DNA of 64,000 nucleotides. It comes from Aulosira sp. FACHB-615. Its GTDB lineage: Bacteria; Cyanobacteriota; Cyanobacteriia; Cyanobacteriales; Nostocaceae. The stretch's first letter is position 1. The number at the start of each line of letters is the position of its first letter. Positions 22,505-30,699 of this stretch are shown here, piece by piece. Both the position numbers and the translations under genes were made by a program. The stretch is taken from contig NZ_JACJSE010000033.1 in NCBI RefSeq assembly GCF_014698045.1, forward strand, positions 1 to 64,000, read 5' to 3'. The notes under the pieces were generated by a model that was given only the letters and a program-made list of their open reading frames with translations, ran no database searches and was not told the DNA's origin.

Positions 22505-25165
22505 CTAACTAATCATATCAACCTCGCAGACAACACGAAACCCAACAGCGTCGATGATGAGCTTGTGATCCTCTCTAGCATGATTAAAACGAAACGCAGA
22601 GCGGCAGTATTGAGGATTCAGGAACCAAGCACCGCCCCGCAGTACGGCATTTTTTTGCTTTTGATAAAAATTGCCATTATTATTAAACCAAGGGCTGCCA
22701 TTTATAGGCGCTCCTTCATAGTTATCGTGCCAATCGTCTAGACACCATTCGTACACGTTTCCGTGCATATCGTATAACCCAAAATTATTCGCTACTCCAA
22801 AGCTGCCTACTTCTGTTGTTTCGCCTCGATACGTTGCTTTTACTCCAGTTCCGTAAGTGTACTCAGCATTATAATTAGCCAGTTCTGATGTAATTGTTTC
22901 GCCAAAATGGAATGGGGTTGTTGTACCAGCACGACACGCATATTCCCATTCTGCTTCACTTGGTAGACGGTAGCTTTTGCCTGTATATTGAGAGAGGCGG
23001 GAGCAAAACTCCTCCGCATCGTACCAAGAAACAAACTCTACAGGACGATTTGCACCTTTAAAGTTAGAGGGATCAGGCTTTAGTTTTCGGTTTACTCGTA
23101 GCCAAGAGGCTACTGTTTGCCATTGTGTCTGCGTTATTGGGTATTTGCCTATGAAAAATTCTGGGACAGTTACTTGGTGTTGCGGGCGTTCATTATCAGT
23201 GCTATTTTTCTCTCTTAGGGGAGAACCCATTGTAAATTTGCCCCCAGGAATCTGTACCATTTCTAAATGAACGTCATTCCCTAAGTCTTCAATAAAATAT
23301 TGAGATTGCTGACGACGCTTGATTATCAATCCTTCTTTTCTTTTCAACAAGCCTGATTCTTTTTGTTCAATGATGGCTATTTCAAATTCAAAAGGTTGCA
23401 AAATGGGAGATAGCACATCTTCAATAGTGACGGTTGCAACTTGAAATTCAAATGGATGAAATGGAGGGAAACCCTCAAATTTTATTGATGGGCTTAACCC
23501 TACAGGCCCAACCCTGCGCTCTATTTCCTGAACAAATTCAGAATAAAGCCCGCCTTTGCGCTTCAGAACTTCCGCCGCTACCAATGCAAAAAAACGATTA
23601 CGCTCAACTTCTGCTTTATTCTCACTTTGAATCCAGTTGAGATCAGCTATAAACTCATCTAGAGCTATGCCAAATTTATTTTCAATATACTTAGATAATA
23701 CCTGGACTGTATCTGGAACTGGGGCTAATTCCAACAGCAATGAACGAATTTTAGTATCAATAAAATCATACTCTACTTCATCAGGGTTTTGTCCTGCTTG
23801 AGGAGTTTCCTTTGGTTTCAAAATACCCCCAAGCAAAACTTCTGCCACATTCACTTGGTTACATTTTTTAGGTAGTAGAGCGTTCTGAATTAGTCGAATT
23901 ACAGGTAAACTTATGCTTGGCGAGGCTGCTAGTAATCCAGCTAATCGTCTTGCCATTGGAGAGGAAGCAACTCTAAACCGTTGTACCAGTTGTTCTGGTT
24001 CATATCGAGATATTAACTCAGTGGATTTTAATGGTATTACAGAAGGTTGGAAATCCAGTCGAAATATATACCCTGGTACTAGTGTATTTCCTTTCCCAGC
24101 GACCATTTCACTCCATTCTAATATCATTGATGGTTCTAAACAAAAGACAGGTATTCTGACTTCTTTGATACGGGCTTGTGCTTCTGATTTTTCTAAATCA
24201 AAGCGGCGAACCACTGACAATTGCTGATTAGATAACATTGGTAATAGTGCAGAAAAGTGTACCACTTCAGCTTGTCTTAACGCTGTCCTTACCCACAACC
24301 ATTCTGGTAGCATCTGTACAATTGCCATAGGGCTACTATCTGCCCAAACTTTTAGCAACGGTAAAACTTTTCCAGTTTGCCAAATTGAGGAAACACAGTC
24401 TGTAATTAAGAGTATCAGCCGACGATTGTTAGGATCGATTAACTCTTGAGGTGAGCGCAGTTGTGTTTCTAACATTGTACCAAAACTCAGGCGGATTCCT
24501 ATTTTCTGATTTTTATCTACCAATAATCCCCAAGTACGTACATCACGAAATATCCCATAGTTTTTTAACAGTTTTTGTAACTCTAAAATTGTTTGCCACC
24601 AAATTAACATTGAGGGACTTTCATCTACTACCAATGCTACTTCTAACCGGGGGTCTAGGATGGGTTGAGTTACTAATTGCCAAACTTTTTCCTCTGCAAT
24701 TTTTTGTGCAGTTTTATTTTCGTCTAAAGTAGCTTTATATGACGGAAATCTTTGTATCAGAGGACGAAGAGCGCGAGCAATGTCTAAAGCATTTTGAATG
24801 ACAACTGGGTTAGTAACTTTGAATGGTAAAGGTTCCTTTCTAATTTGTAGAGAGGAAGAATTTCTAGTGAACAAACCAAGCTTAGGGTTCTGGTTTCTGG
24901 AAGGAGGTTCTTTAGAAGGTTCTTCTTCATCAAATGGCAGTAACTTTTGATTTTCTGTATCCTTTTTTTGTCCTGAATCTGGAGTAGCATTATCAGTAAA
25001 AATATCAACATCTGGGATTGTATCAGATAAGTTCTTATTAGAACTACCAGAGTTTGTTTGATTTGTAGCCTGCTGCCTAATTAACGTAAGCCAGAAGATA
25101 TCTGCTATTTCTTCTGCTGTTAGATCCAGTTCTTTTTTTAAGATAGCAATTAATGATTCCATCAT
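22505..25165 (-). CDS. SAV_2336/vWA-like protein with C-terminal FGE domain, VMAP cassette 2
   Basis: 886 aa. The N-terminal helical segment (AILKKELDLTAEEIADIFWL) parallels that of 8322-11297. After a polar linker the SAV_2336/vWA-like domain (about 125-340) shows ALDIARALRPLIQRFPS, VALVVDESPSM, IFRDVRTWGLL, LILLITDCVSSIW and LPEWLWVRTAL. Here the MIDAS motif DxSxS is intact (DESPS), unlike copy 1. The FGE domain occupies about 640-880 (MVQIPGGKFTMGSP, YRLPSEAEWEYACRAG, FGLYDMHGNVYEWC, RGGAWFLNPQYCRSAFR), again with one active-site cysteine. The ~110-residue beta-rich insert of copy 1 is absent. The gene abuts the MoxR gene with a one-base overlap (TAATG), and the two products are expected to work as an ATPase-vWA pair. 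Confidence 0.85.
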   Translation of the reverse strand: MMESLIAILKKELDLTAEEIADIFWLTLIRQQATNQTNSGSSNKNLSDTIPDVDIFTDNATPDSGQKKDTENQKLLPFDEEEPSKEPPSRNQNPKLGLFTRNSSSLQIRKEPLPFKVTNPVVIQNALDIARALRPLIQRFPSYKATLDENKTAQKIAEEKVWQLVTQPILDPRLEVALVVDESPSMLIWWQTILELQKLLKNYGIFRDVRTWGLLVDKNQKIGIRLSFGTMLETQLRSPQELIDPNNRRLILLITDCVSSIWQTGKVLPLLKVWADSSPMAIVQMLPEWLWVRTALRQAEVVHFSALLPMLSNQQLSVVRRFDLEKSEAQARIKEVRIPVFCLEPSMILEWSEMVAGKGNTLVPGYIFRLDFQPSVIPLKSTELISRYEPEQLVQRFRVASSPMARRLAGLLAASPSISLPVIRLIQNALLPKKCNQVNVAEVLLGGILKPKETPQAGQNPDEVEYDFIDTKIRSLLLELAPVPDTVQVLSKYIENKFGIALDEFIADLNWIQSENKAEVERNRFFALVAAEVLKRKGGLYSEFVQEIERRVGPVGLSPSIKFEGFPPFHPFEFQVATVTIEDVLSPILQPFEFEIAIIEQKESGLLKRKEGLIIKRRQQSQYFIEDLGNDVHLEMVQIPGGKFTMGSPLREKNSTDNERPQHQVTVPEFFIGKYPITQTQWQTVASWLRVNRKLKPDPSNFKGANRPVEFVSWYDAEEFCSRLSQYTGKSYRLPSEAEWEYACRAGTTTPFHFGETITSELANYNAEYTYGTGVKATYRGETTEVGSFGVANNFGLYDMHGNVYEWCLDDWHDNYEGAPINGSPWFNNNGNFYQKQKNAVLRGGAWFLNPQYCRSAFRFNHAREDHKLIIDAVGFRVVCEVDMIS

Positions 25166-26274
25166 TAGTCAACTTCTCTACTAGTCGGTGAACTAAATAA
25201 CAAATCTTTTATGCGTTTGCTATCCGCATTTTGAGTCAACAAATAAATAGTATTTAAAAGTTGATCAGTTGCTAAATTACCTTCTTCAGTATAATTCTTG
25301 TCTCTAAAGTCTTTAATTAGAGATTGGAATTGCTCAATTTTATCTGTACCCAAGTGCGCTTTAACAATTTCTTGCAAGTCTGACTCTTCTGGCTCTGGCA
25401 TTTGCACTCGTAAACATCGTCGGAGAAAGGCAGGTGGAAAGTCACGCTCTCCATTGCTAGTCATAATAATTAAGGGAAAAGCTTGACATTGAACCTTTCC
25501 TTTATAAATATTTACCTCTAACCCGTCATTAGACTGTACAATCTGCACTTCATTATTTTGTTGTTCTTGATTATTGCGTTGCTTGGCTAAACGAGCAAGT
25601 TCAGGAATTGGATATTTACCTTCTTCCAATAGGTTGAGTAAATCATTTGGTAGATTAATATCGCTTTTGTCAATTTCATCAATTAATAATACTCGTGGAT
25701 ATTCACAAGGTAAAAAGGCAGTTCCTAGCGGGCCTAGTTGGATGTACTGCCCAATATCACGGTAACTGAGATTTTTAGCTTCTGGATCTGTTTGGCTAAG
25801 TTGGGCATCTTGTAAGCGGGCGATTGCATCGTATTGATATAATCCTTCCTGTAGTGTGGAGCGAGTGGTAATCGGCCACAGTAAAACAGGCCCTAGTTTC
25901 AGTTCATAAGCGATCGCATAAGCTAGTGTGGTTTTTCCAGAACCTGGTTTCCCTGTCACCAAAAGCGGCCTTCGTAAATAAAGAGCAGCATTTACCGCAT
26001 CAACAACTTTACGCTGATTCTCATTATTCTCGCTAACTCTAAAGTTTTTTCCCCTTTCAATATCCCGCTTTCGCTCTTCACTGTTAGCAATTTCCTGTAA
26101 TTGCTCCCAGTAGCTTTTTTCTTTTTCTGTAAAAATTAAAGGTTTTGTTTCTCCAGACACGGAAGAAAATTTACGCCAACTAGGTGGTTCAATACCAACT
26201 AATCGTTTTTTTATATCTTTATCTCGATATGGATCTGGCGTTCTGTTTCCGTAAAAAATTTTCCAGTCACTCAT
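25165..26274 (-). CDS. MoxR-family AAA+ ATPase, VMAP cassette 2
   Basis: 369 aa starting MSDWKIFYGN. Walker A is VTGKPGSGKT, Walker B LLIDEIDKSD, then NLPNDLLNLLEEGKYPIPEL, IIMTSNGERDFPPAF and LRRCLRVQMPEPE. Compared with 11294-12310 it has about 30 extra residues (about 38-75) before the NAALYLRRPLLVTGKP core. The close core similarity and the swapped flanking genes show that the two cassettes share one ATPase chassis. It lies between the EAD1-VMAP-C gene (16 bases upstream) and the vWA-like gene. Expected role: NTP-dependent control of effector release, inferred from VMAP systems. Confidence 0.92.
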   Translation of the reverse strand: MSDWKIFYGNRTPDPYRDKDIKKRLVGIEPPSWRKFSSVSGETKPLIFTEKEKSYWEQLQEIANSEERKRDIERGKNFRVSENNENQRKVVDAVNAALYLRRPLLVTGKPGSGKTTLAYAIAYELKLGPVLLWPITTRSTLQEGLYQYDAIARLQDAQLSQTDPEAKNLSYRDIGQYIQLGPLGTAFLPCEYPRVLLIDEIDKSDINLPNDLLNLLEEGKYPIPELARLAKQRNNQEQQNNEVQIVQSNDGLEVNIYKGKVQCQAFPLIIMTSNGERDFPPAFLRRCLRVQMPEPEESDLQEIVKAHLGTDKIEQFQSLIKDFRDKNYTEEGNLATDQLLNTIYLLTQNADSKRIKDLLFSSPTSREVD

Positions 26275-26290
26275 TTCAGTCCCTTCTAAT

Positions 26291-27925
26291 TTACTCAGTT
26301 AAAGGAATATACAATTCATCTGGAATTGCTGAACCCCAACGGTCTGATTCATATAAAATCCCTAAATTATAACCTAAATATTGCTCACGAATAGTTTCTT
26401 GTTTTTGATATACTTGTTTACGTTTATCTCGGATTCTATTTAGCAAATTCTTTGGCTCACTAAAACAATCTAAATTAACATTAATAAGAATCTCTTTAAA
26501 TTCTCTTATTTCGTCTTGATTAATTTTTCTAATCCAAATAGCAATAGGTATTCCACTATATACAATCCCTTTAAATACATTTCTTCGGTTAATATCTAAT
26601 GTTGGTAAACAACAATTTAATTTTAATCCTATTTTTCTTTCCTCAAGTCTATTCACTAAACATTTCCATTCGGTAAAATCTATTTGTTCTAAATATTCAA
26701 AATACGGATCTGCTTGAATTATATTCATAGGAAATTCTTGCTGATTATTCTTCTTTAAAATATCTCTCACCCTTTCCCATGCTTTTTGTAAACGATTCCA
26801 TTCTTCAATTTCTATCAAGCGATCATAAGATCGATATATTAAGTTATACTCCTCTCCAATTGATGTAGTATCCATTCTTGATTTAGGGATTTGTAAATGT
26901 TCAATATCATAATGAAAATACTCTATTGGTAAAAAGAACTCTATTGTGAGATTATAAGGTTTTTGCTCTTCCTTAAGGATTTTTTTGCTTTCTGTAATAA
27001 ACTCAAAAATACTTATTTGGGTTTGTTTATCATTCTTTTTAAATAAAACTGTACATCCTTTCATTGATGAATTACTTTTTAAATCCAAGGGACGAATATC
27101 CTTATTGGGTAACTCTAGAAAGGCATTTAAACAAGATTTACCCTTCTTAGGTGGTTCAACTAAAATTAACAAATACGCATTAATAATATCAGGATATCTG
27201 GTTGAAGGTATTTCTTTAGTCTCTACAGGCTTCAAACAGTTTTCCATTTGCTTTTTAATTTCTTCGTCATCTATTTTTTCACGCAGCTTTTCAACAAAAT
27301 TTGAGATTAAAGACTTACAATCTTTTCGGTCAGGATATTTCTCAATTAAAATTTGCAATATACAAAATAATTTAGGGATAGAAGTCAAACCGTTATTATT
27401 ATTATTAATATATTCTATATCTTCATTACAATAAATGTGAATCCAAGATGGTAAGATTTCCAAACAACTATCTATCACTAATTGAAAATTTTCTATTTTG
27501 AGTAAAAGGAGAATTAAGTTATTATTTTTGTATTCTTGATTTTTATTTAAAATTTCCTGTAAAAAAGGTTCAGCGTTTGTTGAAATTTTGTCTATTTCTG
27601 ATCTAGTAAAGTTTTTTAAAATCTTTGATAATTCAATAAAACTTCCCTTGTCTGTAGAATAATTATCAAATAAATATTTAAAATAAAATTTCCATAAATT
27701 TTTGTTATTCAATTTATTTTGAAGCAAAATATCTAAAAAATTAGGAATATTACATTCACTTTCGATTTTTTTAATTAAATCATAAAGAAAGTTATCATCA
27801 TCCTGGCTAGTATTAATATTGCTCCACCAATCACTACATTTATTCTCGTCTAATATTCTTTGTAAATCTTTTAGATTAGGAAAAGCTGATTTAATAACTT
27901 CTCTAAATTTTTGTAATTCCCGCAT
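26291..27925 (-). CDS. EAD1-VMAP-C core protein, VMAP cassette 2
   Basis: 544 aa, very AT-rich. EAD1 at 5-85 reads FREVIKSAFPNLKDLQRILD ... DDDNFLYDLIKKIES and is nearly identical to the EAD1 at the C-terminus of the adjacent cyclase protein, a matched adaptor pair. Residues 90-240 are helical. The VMAP-C region (about 245-535) shows YLLILVEPPKKG, LTIEFFLPIEYFHYD, TSIGEEYNLIYRSYDRL, GIPIAIWIRK and LGYNLGILYESDRW, parallel to landmarks in 12307-13818. The first 80 codons also match the cyclase gene at the DNA level, so the adaptor domain was duplicated or gene-converted recently. The hub role is inferred from the VMAP family. Confidence 0.85.
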   Translation of the reverse strand: MRELQKFREVIKSAFPNLKDLQRILDENKCSDWWSNINTSQDDDNFLYDLIKKIESECNIPNFLDILLQNKLNNKNLWKFYFKYLFDNYSTDKGSFIELSKILKNFTRSEIDKISTNAEPFLQEILNKNQEYKNNNLILLLLKIENFQLVIDSCLEILPSWIHIYCNEDIEYINNNNNGLTSIPKLFCILQILIEKYPDRKDCKSLISNFVEKLREKIDDEEIKKQMENCLKPVETKEIPSTRYPDIINAYLLILVEPPKKGKSCLNAFLELPNKDIRPLDLKSNSSMKGCTVLFKKNDKQTQISIFEFITESKKILKEEQKPYNLTIEFFLPIEYFHYDIEHLQIPKSRMDTTSIGEEYNLIYRSYDRLIEIEEWNRLQKAWERVRDILKKNNQQEFPMNIIQADPYFEYLEQIDFTEWKCLVNRLEERKIGLKLNCCLPTLDINRRNVFKGIVYSGIPIAIWIRKINQDEIREFKEILINVNLDCFSEPKNLLNRIRDKRKQVYQKQETIREQYLGYNLGILYESDRWGSAIPDELYIPLTE

Positions 27926-27946
27926 TTAAAGTAACCTAAATATTAA

Positions 27947-28861
27947 TTATTGTTTATTGTATCGATTATAAAAATTTTTCAATGTTGAATTATTTGGTTT
28001 TGCTTGATATAATATTTCTAAAAAAATACTCGTGTTACCGTCACTTTCGATTTTTTTAATTAAATCATAAAGAAAGTTATCATCATCCTGGTTAGCATTA
28101 ACATTTCTCAACCAATTATTACATTCATTCTCGTCTAATATTCTTTGTAAATCTTTTAGATTAGGAAAAGCTGATTTAATAACTTCTCTAAAATCTCTTC
28201 GTTCTTTTGTACTTAATTCTTTAGGCAATGTTTCTTTATTTTGTTTATTTATCTCTTTTAGTTCATTTATATCCTGAAAGATTTGACAACTATAGCATTG
28301 AATATTAGGGTCATTATCATGAGGTTTGCCCATGATTACTTCAGGTATAAACTTAGTTTTAGCAGCTTCAGGCAGACTATTAAAAGTTTCTTTATCAACA
28401 TAAAAATAACCAGCTTTATCTATTCCAATAAGTCGTGACACTGTTACTAATACATTATCTCCTATTATTCGATCAAGCCCGGATTCAGATGAATTAAAGA
28501 TAACATTACCTGTTGCCGCACCAATTCTAAAAATTCGCTTTCTTTTGTTTGGTTCTTGATTATCTTTTTCTTTAACTAACTTGCAAAAATATTCTACAAA
28601 TTGATGGGCATCATTAACTTCTTGAAATGAGACACGATAAGCATCTCCACCTAAAGGTTGAATCTCTTCATACTCAGAATTAGAATTTTTAGTAACTAAA
28701 TCGAAGCTCTCTTTAACTAAGTTTTTAATCTGAAGTATAAAGTGTGGTGTTAATTCTACTCCTCCGTTTCTCTCAATTGGATTAGTATAAGTTGAAGATT
28801 TAACTAAATCAAGATGAATTATAGTTAATCTAACATTTTTACCAGTAGATGAATTTAGCAT
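27947..28861 (-). CDS. Class III nucleotidyl cyclase fused to EAD1 (Pycsar-like cyclase)
   Basis: 304 aa. Residues 8-165 form a class III cyclase homology domain: LTIIHLDLVKSS with metal-ligand Asp18, QPLGGDAYRVSF with the second Asp73, RIGAATGNV, and IIGDNVLVTVSRL with Arg143. The asparagine usually four residues before that arginine is valine here (139). Residues 224-300 are an EAD1 (FREVIKSAFPNLKDLQRILD) almost identical to that of the neighbouring VMAP-C protein. Immediately upstream is a small membrane protein like PycTM, so this looks like a Pycsar pair (cyclase making cCMP or cUMP, effector opening the membrane) with the cyclase tethered to a VMAP switch. Nucleotide product unknown. 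Confidence 0.82.
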   Translation of the reverse strand: MLNSSTGKNVRLTIIHLDLVKSSTYTNPIERNGGVELTPHFILQIKNLVKESFDLVTKNSNSEYEEIQPLGGDAYRVSFQEVNDAHQFVEYFCKLVKEKDNQEPNKRKRIFRIGAATGNVIFNSSESGLDRIIGDNVLVTVSRLIGIDKAGYFYVDKETFNSLPEAAKTKFIPEVIMGKPHDNDPNIQCYSCQIFQDINELKEINKQNKETLPKELSTKERRDFREVIKSAFPNLKDLQRILDENECNNWLRNVNANQDDDNFLYDLIKKIESDGNTSIFLEILYQAKPNNSTLKNFYNRYNKQ

Positions 28862-28893
28862 AAAATACCTATTTTACTTTTTTTTAAAAGTAA

Positions 28894-29442
28894 TTACAAT
28901 CTATGAAAAGTAATTAAACTGATCAATATAGAACAAGGAATTACCAAAATAGAAGCAATTAATAAATATAGAGCGTATGTAAAAACTTGATATTTTAAAA
29001 ATGCAATTCGTGAATTAATAGTAATCTGTTCAACAATATCAATATACTTTTTTTCATCTATTATATTACTCCCTATCTTAAAATAATGCTGATCCAGCGC
29101 CTCTAATAATTCCCTTGGAGTATATTTCTGCAAACTTCCATAAAACCATAAATTATCATTCTGACTAGGTTTCCTATTTAGTGGTAAGACACGCTCTAAA
29201 TTTGTCTTTGGAAGAAAAGATAAAGAACAAATTAAAGAACAAAGACAAAGTAGAATAGTTGTTAAAAACAATCCAATTTTTAATGAATTAGGTATACTCT
29301 GTGTTGTGCCTAAAATAGTTATAGTTGCAGTAATGGCAGCACCAGAAAAAGCAAGCAGAATACCATTTTTAGCCTCTGCAAATTTAAGCCAGTCATTGAC
29401 ATTCTGGAAAATTGCTATGAGCTTAGAAGAAATTTCATCCAT
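28894..29442 (-). CDS. PycTM-like membrane effector
   Basis: 182 aa. The N-terminal amphipathic helix and first membrane segment (NDWLKFAEAKNGILLAFSGA, about 16-47) match the pattern of Pycsar transmembrane effectors, where a W-x2-FA-x-AK motif precedes the membrane. Further membrane segments are at about 52-77 (SLKIGLFLTTILLCLCSLIC) and 150-178 (FTYALYLLIASILVIPCSIL), with a cytoplasmic loop of about 70 residues containing YTPRELLEALDQHYF. In characterised Pycsar systems, cCMP or cUMP binding by this kind of protein damages the membrane and stops phage spread. It is 32 bases upstream of the cyclase-EAD1 gene in the same direction. The family assignment is from motif and context, without a profile search. 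Confidence 0.72.
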   Translation of the reverse strand: MDEISSKLIAIFQNVNDWLKFAEAKNGILLAFSGAAITATITILGTTQSIPNSLKIGLFLTTILLCLCSLICSLSFLPKTNLERVLPLNRKPSQNDNLWFYGSLQKYTPRELLEALDQHYFKIGSNIIDEKKYIDIVEQITINSRIAFLKYQVFTYALYLLIASILVIPCSILISLITFHRL

Positions 29443-29526
29443 AAAAACATCACTTATCTGGTTTAGTTATAAATTTATTGAAACTACTCTAATAATGCAA
29501 ATAGGCAAGTCTTATTTGCAATCACT

Positions 29527-29676
29527 TCAGTCCTTTGATTCACTAAATGAAGTTTGTTCATTAACTTTCAGCCATTGTTCTATAAGCTCCACCACAACAT
29601 GACTCATCTTTACACCACGCAAAGCACAAGCAGCATGGAATTGTTTTTTGAGGTCATCTGGAATACTAATTTGCAT
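29527..29676 (-). CDS. Small ribbon-helix-helix protein, operon regulator
   Basis: 49 aa starting MQISIPDDLKKQFHAACALR: a beta strand (QISIP), then DDLKKQFHAACALRGVKMSHVVVELIEQWL, the two-helix ribbon-helix-helix fold of CopG/ParG-like regulators. ATG at 29676 is preferred to the upstream in-frame ATG at 29748 because the fold begins exactly there; the extra 24 residues are hydrophobic. It is the first gene of VMAP operon 2, 84 bases before the PycTM-like gene. In operon 1 the homologous start codon survives but the gene is gone. Autoregulation of the shared leader is the simplest inference; an antitoxin role is also possible. Confidence 0.72.
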   Translation of the reverse strand: MQISIPDDLKKQFHAACALRGVKMSHVVVELIEQWLKVNEQTSFSESKD

Positions 29677-29893
29677 AACTGCTAGTCCAAAAGCACATAC
29701 AAAACTACAAATGTACAGACACATACTGATACTAGCAGCCTCAAGCATATTAACGATAGTAGTTAAACTTAAGCAGAATCAAAAGCTTTTGCTAAAAACT
29801 TGCTGTTTCCGTGATCTGGCTTAGATTTCAGCCTTAGCGAATTATTACGGAGATTTGTGAAAAAAGAGAAACCTGTATTTACACTTATACACA
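29676..29893 (-). promoter_or_regulatory. Shared ~220 bp operon leader, copy 2
   Basis: Near-identical to 15757-15975. It lies upstream of the ribbon-helix-helix gene and the Pycsar/VMAP operon. Conservation runs past the regulator's start codon into non-coding bases as far as ACTTATACACA, so it is kept as regulatory DNA or as a recombination footprint. Confidence 0.7.
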
Positions 29894-29938
29894 ATCAGAC
29901 TTAGCTATGATGCTCAACGAAGAAAGACTTGCGCTATT

Positions 29939-30619
29939 TTACCTCTGAATCCCCTGCATCCTATCCTTCGCCAAAACCTCATCAAGTTTGTTATTCACAC
30001 TCTCGAAATCTTGTAAGATTTTTGGAGTAACTTTGTTAATCTGTACTTGCTGTGATTTGACATCCAAAATCACATCGCCGTTTTTGTGAGCGATCGCCCA
30101 GTCTTTCTGATGTGCATTGAAGGTAATATCGTAAATCTTACCCTGGACACGAGTGGAACCATCTGGCTGTTGTTGTCCCAAAGTAGACACGATTTTATGA
30201 GCAATCTGGGCGATTCGGTTAACTGTGTCTTTTTGCATTGCCTCCATTGCTTGAGGTGATAGCTGTCCCGTAGCCTTGAACTGGGACGCAATTTCAGCGA
30301 TTCTCTCCTTATATGGTTCGGGCTTGCCTAAATGATTAGCTGTCTGCCACCACACGCGTAAGTTTTCTATTGTGATTGGTTGCCTGGGTACTGCTTTTAA
30401 TTCAGTTGTACTGGTTTGCGGTGGTGGCTGCGATTGTGGTATTTGGGGTGATGCCATAAATTGCGGCTGTGGCGGGTTGAGGTGTTTTGGTCTATCTGGC
30501 AGCGATCGCACGTTCTTTTCATATTCAGACCCAGACTCAATTACCTGACCAAATTTCAGGGTCATCGTTGCCAATACTGACTCAGGGATTGATGAGTTAG
30601 CCAAATTAAAAACCGCCAA
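29939..30619 (-). CDS. Plasmid-type hypothetical protein, probably 5'-truncated
   Basis: 226 aa from a TTG at 30619; a stop lies three codons upstream and there is no convincing ribosome site. An ATG is available at codon 19. The sequence reads like the tail of a larger protein: a proline/glutamine-rich linker (PPQPQFMASPQIPQSQPPP), a helical segment with IENLRVWWQTANHLGKPEPY, then a domain with GKIYDITFNAHQKDWAIAHK and VILDVKSQQVQINKV. I do not recognise a domain; the style recalls C-terminal parts of plasmid relaxases or conjugation proteins. It lies between the VMAP 2 leader and the TnpB-like gene. Confidence 0.5.
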   Translation of the reverse strand: MAVFNLANSSIPESVLATMTLKFGQVIESGSEYEKNVRSLPDRPKHLNPPQPQFMASPQIPQSQPPPQTSTTELKAVPRQPITIENLRVWWQTANHLGKPEPYKERIAEIASQFKATGQLSPQAMEAMQKDTVNRIAQIAHKIVSTLGQQQPDGSTRVQGKIYDITFNAHQKDWAIAHKNGDVILDVKSQQVQINKVTPKILQDFESVNNKLDEVLAKDRMQGIQR

Positions 30620-30699
30620 CCGCTTCTAAAAGTTTGGACAAAGTTACCCACAAGTGGATAATTTAGACAAACCCAACTACGCGGTATAAGTTCGCTCAA

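Noticed and set aside
26985..27434. 149 aa plus-strand frame opposite the VMAP-C gene
   Set aside because: It lies entirely antisense to a well-supported gene, is AT-driven and has no recognisable domain.
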